Source: Hofstenia miamia (lineage: Eukaryota; Xenacoelomorpha; Acoela). From it: a DNA stretch of 64,000 nt. A model generated the notes under the pieces. It did not search any database and had not been told where the DNA came from. It worked only from the letters and a program-made list of their open reading frames with translations. The stretch lies in assembly GCA_004352715.1 (NCBI GenBank), contig SCFE01000117.1, positions 243,426-307,425 on the forward strand. Direction: 5' to 3'. Of this stretch, positions 1 to 9,088 are shown piece by piece. The position numbers and the translations under genes are program-made. Position 1 is the first letter of the stretch; every line of letters starts with the position of its first letter.

Positions 1-262
1 ATTAGAGCATTTTTTTAATGTTTTCAATGTATTTGGGAGTAATTCCGTGTTGTAGATGCATAACATTTTTAATACCTTTATCGCAGTCTTAAGTCGTGCT
101 TTAAAATGCTATTTTTAATTTCTACACATGAATCAATAGTGTGATATTTGATTTTGTGCTTTGAAGGTAATCTATTTTTTCTAGATTTGCTTTCGAGGGT
201 CCCCATACTGTTATTCCATATGTTAGTATTGACATAACCAAACCTTTGAAAAGCAATAGTCA
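1..262 (-). pseudogene. Decayed non-LTR retrotransposon reverse transcriptase fragment
   Basis: Read on the minus strand from about 262 down, one frame gives KGLVMSILTYGITVWG followed by PSKANLEKIDYLQ. This is the pattern found after the polymerase core in CR1/Jockey-type LINE proteins, where a segment of the form ILxYGxxVWG precedes a line of the form LxKIxxLQ. The frame hits a stop within about 40 codons, and related residues continue in another frame toward position 1, so the copy is broken. It runs off the left edge of the window. The family assignment is from motif recognition; the exact clade is not resolved. Confidence 0.5.
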
Positions 263-3200
263 ACTGCTAGTAAATCGGCAATTCAACACTGCAAATGTAT
301 ATTTTCAATTATTTTCCTTACATTTATCAAGATACCGATTTAAAATCTAAACTACCTATAATAACTAAGTAAATATTTTCTATGAAAAGTTTTAGTTTCG
401 CTCACTATTTCAATGGAACCCTTCCATCATAAACTTTTTCAAAGTTGCAATTATGTCTATGGTGTTTGCGCAGGACTACCATCTTCAATATTGAGAGGCA
501 ATTTAGTGATTCAAAGGATGTATATTGCCGCAATATTGGTTGGTATATTTAAAACAAGAGGAGTTTGAACACTGTTTGAAACACATTTTTTCAATTTTTT
601 AAAATACTTTTGCATTTTAAATTTGAGCAATTTGTAATAGTGGACATTTGTACTAAATTGTATTGGTTTGCTTGGAAACTCCAAATTTTTTGAAATTCCT
701 TGAAATTGTTTCGATAACTAACGCTGTTGACGCGATCCGTGGGCGTACTAAGATGTTGTGGCTCAGGTCCCGGAACTTAGCGCGATAGGCAAGATTTTAA
801 AACGTAACTAAAAGAGGATGTTTATTAGTTCATGAGTTATGAAAGTTTAATTTTTTTTAAGAAAGCGTTATATATTTTAAAAAATTCATGGATAGTTGAT
901 GATTAAAAGATTTTTGTACGTTTAATAGGACCGTACCAGTGGAGATGATCGAGTTTTGCCATTTTTGTTTTATAGTGTAGTTTGATCCTTGGGTAGGAGC
1001 GGACCTCTGTTAAAAATATTAGGATACTGGACTCATTGGAGCCCCACAAAATGGATTCAAAGTCACCGCTGGGAGAAATTTTTAAAAATTTCTGGCTCGA
1101 CTGAAACTTGGTTATTATATGGTTCTATCGAATTTCGTAATATTTAAAACAAATCAGCTGAGGTATTGGAACGAATGGCTCAGAATTTAAAAAAACTACT
1201 ATATATAACTTGTAAGCAATGTATTGAAAAATTGCATATTTGTACACTTGGAAATTTTACATCAGTATCATATACTCTTCTAAAACTCAATTTATTTTTT
1301 TCAATTTCGGTGTTTATAGATTTCATTTCTAACGGTTTAACAAACCGAAAAATTTAATAATTTTTTTGGGTGAGAATTATAAAAGGGTCCTAAAATGATC
1401 GGAATTTGTACTAATTTAAGTGGGCGGGTTGACTTCGAGACGGATCCGCAAGTTAGGCTGAACTTGGGCCTAAACGTTCGGTCATGGCCATCTCTGAGTG
1501 TGATACATGGGTGAATTTGAGACGTGCCACATCATACAAAGCTCATAAAATTCTAGATTTATTGTGAAAACATTCGGTTGCTATGAATCTTGCTTAATGA
1601 TAATTGATGGTTTAAATAAAAGCAGCCGCAGCGGTTAATCACTTGCCTACAATCTAAGTTTAAATGTGTCACTTTCCGATTATAAATATGAACTCTTCTA
1701 CATTTTTCGCTCAAAATTGAAGTGACTGCGTAGATCGTTAAAATTGTGAGAAGTAACCAATTTTTCTAGTCATTTGATTTTTGAAGGTTAATTTAGGAAA
1801 CTGCTTGAATTTGATAGATTATAATGCGGGAAAATTAATTGATTCGTTATATGACCTTTGGAAAGTGAGATATATAACTAGTTTTTTATGGAAAAGTATG
1901 TCACTGTAATAAATCAGTTGTAAATAATTGGAATTTTGAGATAAATAATAGTGCTCATAAATCAAGCGAGCAGTCACTCTACTGGTCGTAAATGAATCAA
2001 CTGTCATTTTACACGGGAGGGCATTTGAATAGCAGCTGATGTTGCAACATGAGGTGTGACCGTGGGGCGGTGGCATGAATAGAGCTTGTTCACACCCCGC
2101 AACCTAACTTGCCATAAAAATGACTGAATATTTTACACACTCAATTCTTGACAGGCTCTTTTATAAAATATTTACTAATATTTTATACTTGCGTTACTTG
2201 TCATTAAGAGTTACAATTGGGCCTCTTTCTTTTATTTACTGGGGTTTTTAGATCAATTTTTAGGCTAAATTTTCGAAAAGCTTGCCAATTTACATAAGAA
2301 ATTTATTCAAATTACAAAAATAGCCGATATTCAATGGTAAAGCATCAGTGAATCAATGAGAATAATGTTTTGGATGCGCTTAATCATGAACATTTACGAT
2401 TTATAATCGTTCACCCATCGTGTTTGCATGTTACCCTCTCTGTAATGTTTATTCAAGTTTAAGCAAAATGAGTGGGTTAAGGTAACTAATGAACTGGCAT
2501 TTAAAAAATATTAATCGATTTGAAAATCCTTTTAATATTATATAAGCTTTATAAAATTAAAAATTTTGCCTAGCAAAAAACAACTTTTTGTGTTTAATTT
2601 TAATTATTAATTTATAGCTACTCATTCATTCCCAATTATGTATTTCGGAATTATTTTATTTAAATCAATTTAAATCATGCAAAAAATCGGTTTTTTTTAT
2701 TTTTTAAGAAATCAGTATCAGTGAATATCACAAGTTTGCAAATACTAACAAAGCATCATAGCTTATTATTCGTTAAAATTTTGATTCCTTTCATCTCTAA
2801 TTGGGATACTATTTGATTTTTATTAAGAATAATGTATTCCCAGACATTCCAACTCTCACGTTGCCTCAATGGGACAACTTTGAGGTATCACCGTGGACGG
2901 ACATTAAAATATGCAGCAATGGTCATAAATATTCATACACAAGTTTTTTTGAAGGTTTTTAAGTTATAATATAGATTTTTTTGTCACAGAATCCATTTTT
3001 ATTCACATTTCAAATTCGGTCTTAATTTTCTTATTAGAGGTTTAGTTATTATTCCATGTCCCTGTAACGGGACACCCTAGAAAATACCTCCATGAATATG
3101 TATCTTTGTAATTTATAGCACAAAAAGAAATTTCAGTGCAAAAACATTAGTATATTCACAAATTTTGACATTCTTGTGCAGTTGTTTCAGAGATATCGGC

Positions 3201-4637
3201 ATTTAAAATTTGTAAAAATCCCTAGTTTTTATATAAATTTCATCAATATAATAGGATTTTTGAAAAAAATTGAATGTTAAAATTAATAATGGCATCACAT
3301 TTCTGAACATTTCATTTTAAAAGTGTTGATATTGAGAATATTTTTGCAAAGTCATATTTTAATAGCATAATTCAATTCAGAATTATAGGAGTACGAAATC
3401 ATCCCTTCCCATTCTTGAAAAGCCCAAAAAAATCCCATGTCTAATTGAGTTAATCCATCTAATGGTATATTTCATCAGTTGTTACCATGTTACTTAATAG
3501 CAAATAAGGTCCACGCCGAGTTGCATTACGGTTTACTATAAAAAACCAAGAAATCTCATCACTGGTATTCATCATTTTGATTGGTACATTTTTACAAAAC
3601 AGAACAATCTTTATTTAATGTATCGTTAAAATAACAAAATAATGTGTAGTGCATGTTATGTTCGTTTAATTTTTCACTTCATTTATTGGTGTGAATTCTA
3701 AAAAAGCTTTAAAAATAAATCGGATTTAAATAAAAAATTTTTTTACGCCCCTGATATAATTGGCGTTTGATGTTATCTAAAAATTGGATTATATAATTTT
3801 CTGTATTTTCTTTCAAATTAAGAATAAGCGTTTGTTCATGTTGCATAACAAATACGATGCACAATGTGACAGCATTTTGTAGGCAGCAGTTGCACTGTGG
3901 TCTGGTTTCGCTTAGCTATAAGGCCTTTTGTACTTATCGTAAGAGTATTAATTTCTGTAGAACACATTAAAACCTGTAATTTTTCACACCTAGAATCCAG
4001 AAGCATCGCTGAACTAATTCTTAATGAGCCCAATTATATTCCACAGCATGAACTGCCAGAAGCGACAGCCCATATAGTGCATCGATGTGACCTAGTAACT
4101 TCCAGTAATGACGACTATTTTCATCATATTATATGAGCCTAATATATTCATGTACTTAGTTGTTTTGTTAATTGTATGAATTTCTTGGTCATTACTCATT
4201 ACCTACAATGACGTGAGACAGTTGCTTCATTAAAGTACAAGCGTTCAACTTTGATTTTTTGTTCACATGGTTATCTAATACTAATTGCCTCACTCTAATA
4301 TTTGATGTTATGTTCGCCATATAAATTATAAATATATTGATTGGCTTCATATTCACTAAATTTTTTGACGTTTTAAATGTTTGTTGCCACAAATGTGTTC
4401 TCTTCACTTTTCTAGAAATAGTCAATACGAACTGCATTGTATTACCTATACATTTGGTTTTGAAGTATCTTAAAAGCGAAAATCTGACTCTTGAAGTTGC
4501 ATTGTCATTATTCTTTAGTTTGGTGGCATTAAGTTTTAAACATTTGAAACCGTCAATTATCACTTCCGCCAACAATATGTGAGGTTATGTGATGTATCTA
4601 GTCACCGATTTATTAAAATTAAATAATTAAATTTTAG
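263..4637. other. No gene recognised (probable KDM1B intron or upstream DNA)
   Basis: AT-rich sequence without a coding run that I can recognise on either strand. The longest open frames (127 codons on the minus strand at 4192-4575, 85 codons on the minus strand at 1819-2076, 79 codons on the plus strand at 3897-4136) show no motif and overlap each other, so they look like chance. A small hairpin of the form GTCCC-loop-GGGAC followed by CCTAG is at about 3058-3079. If the exon at 4638-4690 is real, this stretch would be upstream intron of KDM1B. Confidence 0.5.
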
Positions 4638-4690
4638 ATAAGCTGTTGGAGCTGTTATCTCAAGGAGTGAGCAATGGTTCAATTACTCAG
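4638..4690 (+). CDS. KDM1B: Candidate upstream exon of KDM1B
   Basis: A TTTTAG acceptor precedes 4638 and a GTCAGT donor follows 4690. The 53 nt carry two leading bases and then 17 codons reading KLLELLSQGVSNGSITQ, ending in phase 0, which is the phase the next sure exon at 9020 needs. Joined to [10 protein letters not shown], it occupies the place where KDM1B proteins have a helical stretch that precedes the conserved QFHLSNLEYACGS segment, and the length agrees within a residue or two. The sequence similarity itself is weak, so this is an inference from position, phase and splice sites. RNA evidence would settle it. Confidence 0.4.
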
Positions 4691-5040
4691 GTCAGTAGCT
4701 CTTATGTTCTAACTCCTTTCTCATTACAAAATTTAACAATTTAATGCAAAAACACTCAATCGATAACAGAATTTGAGTAGAGATTGTTAACGTGGATACT
4801 AGATATTATTATCAAAATGTTTAACAATGGACTGCAAAATATACTATATAACTTATATGGTAAAAAATTATGATATGACCATGTCATCCGACGAAGGTAA
4901 CAACTTGGAGGCTGACAATGTTGTATTTGTTATTTGATTCATAATTCAGTCTTTAAATCACTATTGTTAAATTAACTTGAGGATAATTTAAATTTTATTG
5001 ATTTTTGATTTTGATAATAAAATCGTATTGTTATATGTAG

Positions 5041-5042
5041 CC

Positions 5043-5078
<36 letters not shown>

Positions 5079-5093
5079 NNNNNNNNNNNNNNN
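5041..5093. repeat. TA microsatellite with 15-N gap
   Basis: An uninterrupted (TA)n run of about 35 bp is followed by a 15-base N gap at 5079-5093. A similar TA run is at about 6617-6645 on the other side of the DUF7869 element. Both arrays are preceded by related words (TGTAGCCATATTATA and TGCAGCCATGTTATA). Confidence 0.85.
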
Positions 5094-5488
5094 TTCAAAA
5101 AAATGTACAAAACAATCAACATCCGGAACATGGCTGTCATTTATCATGAACGTTTATTATAAATTATGTTCTTAAAACCCGTCAACCACTACCAAATAAG
5201 GTGAATATTTCAGTGGAAATACATGAAGACCACAGGGGAAAAACCAGTAATGTCACATTTTTGGTATTTTGGAGTTATGCTTGCCTACATATAGTATTTG
5301 AACTGTAGATTTATGTAAAAGCTAAATAAAATGGAAAAACCAGTGATATCTAGTGCAATTTAGCCTTTGAAATATTTATATACTGTGGAAAAATAAGTGA
5401 TGTCCAAACTGTTCAAAATAAAAATTTCACACTCATTCGATATTTTCACTGGCTTGTTCATATTAAAAAAAGATTTAACAGTATAAAA

Positions 5489-6204
5489 GTGAACTATCCA
5501 ATCCGTGGCCATTCCTATATGGAATGCGATAGAGATATGAATTTAGTAAATTGTAAGGCTGATGTAGACCTACCATCAGATTGGGTCAAAGTATTTCGAG
5601 ATGAGAGAAGCAAGCCCACTCCGTTCATTGTTATACCACTGACTAATTCAGATTTTCTGAACTATACAAAATATCTCAGCCCACGTTATAAAGCTATGTG
5701 TCCATTTAAAACTAGACCAATGAGAATGCTTTGTATATCCGAAACTGAAGACAAGCGATCGGTCCTGTACAAAGATTCATGGAATGGCGTTTATAACATC
5801 GCAATCATCACAAAGCCATGCAGAACTCCNAGAAGCAAGCCCACTCCGTTCACTGTTATACCACTGACTAATTCAGATTTTCTGAACTATACAAAATATC
5901 TCAGGCCACGTTATAAAGCTATGTGTCCATTTAAAACTAGACCAATGAGAATGCTTTGTATATCTGAAACTGATGACAAGCAATCTGTCCTGTACAAAGA
6001 TTCATGGAATGGCGTTTATAACATCGCAATCATCACAAAGCCATGCAGAACTCACGGATCTCTCTTCAGCGCACTAATACAACAGCAATCCCAATTAGTA
6101 AGGCGAAATACGACGACCTGCAAGTGCTCAAGCGATTTTGCAAAGTAGAGAACCAGACATTTTTTGACAAAGACATGTTATGTTTTTGTGGAGGAAGAGG
6201 ATGA
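5489..6204 (+). pseudogene. DUF7869-like C-terminal domain protein, broken
   Basis: The reading frame opens with NYPIRGHSYMECDRDMNLV, which matches the hallmark [YF]PxRGHSYxxxDRDF of the DUF7869 family of uncharacterised eukaryotic proteins found in arthropods and other invertebrates. A DWVKVF segment and a long middle part follow. The typical end of the family (PISxAKYxDLxxL) is present as IPISKAKYDDLQVLKRF at about 6089-6140 but in a different frame, so there is a frameshift near 6055-6085; that frame stops at 6202-6204. The middle 223 bp appear twice around the single N at 5830. The N-terminal part of a full-length protein is missing. Its function is unknown; a transposon origin is my inference from the inverted ends. 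Confidence 0.6.
5606..6053 (+). repeat. 223-bp direct duplication across a single N
   Basis: Positions 5606-5828 and 5831-6053 are the same 223 bases with about half a dozen substitutions, separated by CN. The single N join and equal lengths fit two allelic contig ends that overlap but were not merged, rather than a biological tandem repeat. Confidence 0.85.
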
Positions 6205-6613
6205 TGGGGAGGAAGAATTTTTGGTTTAAAGTGACACTGAATCTTGTTAATCTGTGTTATATACACTATATTACAGTATATGTGGCATTTTTTGTTAGAA
6301 AAGTAAACAAAATATTTATAATAATCAGCCTTGTTACTATTCAATGGAATAACAGGTGATGTCCAAATCTGATATATGAGCAGTTTACCATGTACTCACT
6401 AACCCATGCTGTATAAATTCTATTCCTACCACTGGTGAAATATCTGTAAGATGTATTAGTACATGGGGAAAAATTTTTGTTACAATTGATGGTAATTGAG
6501 GCTAGCTGTGAGGTTGCAAATCTTAAACATTGAATTTCTCCATTTAGAATATGTGTGACATTGCCGGTTTTTCCCTTGTGGTCTTCATATATATATGTAT
6601 ATGCAGCCATGTT

Positions 6614-6616
<3 letters not shown>

Positions 6617-6645
<29 letters not shown>
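6617..6645. repeat. TA microsatellite
   Basis: A run of (AT)n next to the right end of the DUF7869 element. Confidence 0.85.
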
Positions 6646-6649
<4 letters not shown>

Positions 6650-7073
6650 TAAGAAAGATTTTCTATATCATCAAAAGAGTTACATTATTATGCAAATACA
6701 TGTTTATAACCTTGTGCAATAAAAAATGTTTTATAAGTTGGAGTTTCAACCTATATATTTAAAAACTGAAGGAATTGCTGATAAGTTATTTTTATAGTTT
6801 TTTTCTTCATTTCAAATGTTGATGTTATGTTTACAATACAAATATTTACCACTTTACATGAGCTGTGAAACATTTCATATTGCGTTTTTACTTTATTAGC
6901 TCTTGTCTTTTAAATTTAGATGAGTAATGAGCAATGCCTTGAAATCAGCATTCCAAAAAAGATCCATTAAGCAGTAGATATGATTTAACTGAAATTTTAG
7001 GGATATTATTATTTTTATTAAGTAAAATTTTATAAGCTTTTCCAATTTATGTATATATATATGTATATATTAA
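6650..7073. other. No gene recognised
   Basis: AT-rich spacer between the DUF7869 element and the Penelope-like element. No coding run or repeat was recognised apart from a short TATATATG tract near 7052-7070. Confidence 0.5.
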
Positions 7074-7184
7074 ATGATATTTTGCTAAGACTTAGCATAT
7101 TATGAAAGATTTATTCCGCAAACATGTTTCGCTACATACGTATAGCTTCGTCAGTGCATATAGAGTATAGAGGGAAAGTTTAGA
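7074..7184 (-). mobile_element. Penelope-like element, inverted terminal copy (left)
   Basis: These 111 bases are the reverse complement of 7337-7447. Penelope-like elements are known to carry such terminal copies (pLTRs) in direct or inverted orientation. A hammerhead-like motif lies at 7117-7158 on the minus strand. Confidence 0.7.
7117..7158 (-). ncRNA. Hammerhead-ribozyme-like motif (left copy)
   Basis: Same motif as 7363-7404, inverted. Both copies share the core CTGACGA and GAAA blocks, so their state is probably the same: fold plausible, activity untested. Confidence 0.5.
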
Positions 7185-7203
7185 AATTTACTTACATCAT
7201 CAC

Positions 7204-7341
7204 CAAGCAACAAAAGATCATTTTAAAATATTAACAAAGAACAAACATGCCAAGATCACTGAAGCATTATTAATAAAACAACAACGTAAAAAACTTTTAA
7301 ATAGACAAATAAACCATGTTAGCATTCTTAAACTCTTCTAA
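7204..7341 (+). pseudogene. Penelope-like retroelement C-terminal coding remnant
   Basis: An open frame reads HHHQATKDHFKILTKNKH, then AKITEALLIKQQRKKLLNRQ, and ends in KLF and TAA at 7339-7341. Penelope-like proteins have a reverse transcriptase followed by a GIY-YIG endonuclease. Their C-terminus has the same layout: a KxHFKIL-type strand, an E-A-L-x-I-K helix, then LNRQ near the stop. Only the last 45 or so residues remain, with no reverse transcriptase upstream. The stop overlaps the start of the right terminal copy at 7337, as expected at the element's 3' end. Confidence 0.6.
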
Positions 7342-7447
7342 ACTTTCCCTCTATACTCTATATGCACTGACGAAGCTATACGTATGTAGCGAAACATGTT
7401 TGCGGAATAAATCTTTCATAATATGCTAAGTCTTAGCAAAATATCAT
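7337..7447 (+). mobile_element. Penelope-like element, 3' terminal copy (right)
   Basis: The 111-bp inverse of 7074-7184, directly after the protein stop. It contains AATAAA at about 7405-7411 and the hammerhead-like motif. It ends at the single N at 7448. Confidence 0.7.
7363..7404 (+). ncRNA. Minimal type I hammerhead-ribozyme-like motif
   Basis: The RNA can be laid out as follows. Stem I is TGCA (7363-7366) with TGCG (7401-7404). The core block CTGACGA is at 7367-7373. Stem II is a near-palindromic hairpin from GCTA (7375-7378) to TAGC (7387-7390). Then come GAAA (7391-7394), a two-base-pair stem III (AC/GT, loop AT) and a GTT cleavage triplet ending at 7400. Minimal hammerheads with a very short stem III are known from Penelope-like elements. 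One extra A (7374) sits between the core and stem II, where a G-C pair is normal, so activity is uncertain. The fold was done by eye. Confidence 0.55.
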
Positions 7448-7448
7448 N

Positions 7449-7581
7449 AACAAAAGATCATTTTAAAATATTAACAAAGAACAAACATACCAAGATCACT
7501 GAAGCATTATTAATAAAACAACAACGTAAAAAACTTTTAAATAGACAAATAAACCATGTTAGCATTCTTAAACTCTTCTAA
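7449..7581 (+). repeat. Second partial copy of the Penelope-like coding tail
   Basis: Positions 7449-7581 repeat 7208-7340 almost exactly (one change near 7489), after the single N at 7448. The sequence then runs into ATATATAT instead of the terminal copy. This is either a second truncated insertion or an unmerged allele; the single-N join favours the second. Confidence 0.75.
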
Positions 7582-7589
7582 ATATATAT

Positions 7590-9019
7590 ATATAACAAAT
7601 AAATATTAAAATTTACTTATATCCGAGTAATAGTTTGTAATGATTTATTAAAAAATTTTCTGTGCAGAAATGACGTTAAATTATAAGTTAGTAGTAAAAT
7701 TTTCGTGGATGAGTGTTATTTTAATGACAATGAGTGAAATGCTTTCTACTACTGGTTGAATATTTATTCTTTCCAACCTTCGCCGAAAATGAAATCACTG
7801 AGTCTTGAAAGGTTCTGCTTGCACAGAAGAACTGTTCTCTCTGTATGCAGTGGACACATCAATTTTTCCACTTCATATTCCATTTTCCTTCGTCTTACTT
7901 CTCTGCTCATATGTCAAGTGGAAACTAAAAAGGATTTAACTTTCTCAAAGAGAAAACCTGACGAAATATTATGTAATATTCCAAGTTAAAACCACTTGTT
8001 TTCGTAAATATCAACATTTTCACTTAATTTCAACAATGCGAAGCGCAATCGTATTTGTTATTTAAAATGAATTAATGTCCGCTAATTAGGTTTCATTTAG
8101 AAAATTGTGTCTTAGACAGCAGTTATTTTTAATTTAAAATTTATGAATTTCTTAGTTAAATTTGGTAAATTACATTTGAGACTCATAAGGTGGCTATTTT
8201 CGTAATCTTAGCTTAAGGTTATTGTATATTGTTTGTATAATGAGAATGGAGTCGGATCGAAACTGTATGTTCTAACCATGCTATCCACCATTGCTCTGGA
8301 ATAGAACAATAATGAATAAATATTGTATCGAAGACAATTGGCTTAGCAGCAATCAATGAAATTACATCGTGAACGATGGCCAACGCTTTATGCATAATTT
8401 ACATTTTATTTGTCAAATCAAAACAAATTGTTCAATTACATACATGTTGTAACAACAGAACAACAGAAATTAGAAAGTACATGGCGCCAAAGTAACCATC
8501 AATCAAATTAATATTCTATTTCATTTTTATTTCTACCTGTTTTATGCAAGGGCCTTATAATGGAAATTTAATTGATAGCAACAGGGCTTACAAATATATA
8601 TTTGGATTTATTTTTATAATGAAACGCTGTTTTTGAACTTTTAGTTATCAGTTGGCTTTGCTAATCTCTCTGTTCTACTCCATTTGCCCATGGTAAAAAT
8701 TCAGCGCCCTTAACGAGAGGATAAAAATAATTTGTAAATTTTGATTTTCATCATTATTTTTTTTCAATTATTTTAAAGGTATTTTATTCACAGTTTTGGA
8801 ATTTGATAAATTGGAGCCTAAATAAAACCGAATGTCCAGAATTAAAGGCTTTTTAAATTGTCTATTTTTCAGGTTTTAAAACACTACACTTTGGTTGCTA
8901 CAAAATTTATATTAAATTGCAAAATTTTAAAACTTATGGAATTAAAAATGGTTTGATTGTTTATGATAAGTAAAATCTTCTGAAATTATATGATTTTAAT
9001 GCAACACTCATGTATTTAG
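7590..9019. other. KDM1B intron, no gene recognised
   Basis: AT-rich intronic DNA upstream of the exon at 9020. A 77-codon open frame at 7756-7989 has no recognisable motif and I do not support it as a gene. Confidence 0.5.
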
Positions 9020-9088
9020 GAAGAAGAACGAATAATGCAATTTCATTTAGCCAATTTAGAATTTTCGTGCGGCAGTGATTTATTTCAG
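9020..9088 (+). CDS. KDM1B: KDM1B exon (23 codons)
   Basis: The acceptor TTTAG ends at 9019 and the donor GTACGA starts at 9089. It encodes [19 protein letters not shown] and then DLFQ, matching the conserved QFHLSNLEYACGS segment of KDM1B. Confidence 0.88.

Larger units (their letters stand above)
5224..6587 (+). mobile_element. DUF7869-type element with 34-bp inverted ends
   Basis: The 34 bases at 5224-5257 and the reverse complement of 6554-6587 agree at 31 positions (both begin TGAAGACCACA). A shared core, GGAAAAACCAGTGATGTC or close variants, recurs inside the ends at 5332, 5387 and 6344 on the plus strand and once inverted in the right end. The arrangement of terminal inverted repeats, iterated subterminal motifs and one ORF in the middle looks like a DNA transposon. 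The exact ends and target duplication are not visible because TA-rich DNA flanks both sides. The part at 5606-6053 is inflated by an assembly duplication around a single N. Confidence 0.5.

Noticed and set aside
3058-3079. Helitron 3' terminus (hairpin followed by CTAG)
   Set aside because: The hairpin is only 5 bp and the spacing to CTAG is too short; no matching 5' end or other copy with the same boundary was found in the window.
4192-4575. 127-codon minus-strand frame as a gene
   Set aside because: No recognisable motif, overlaps an equally featureless plus-strand frame, and AT-driven composition.
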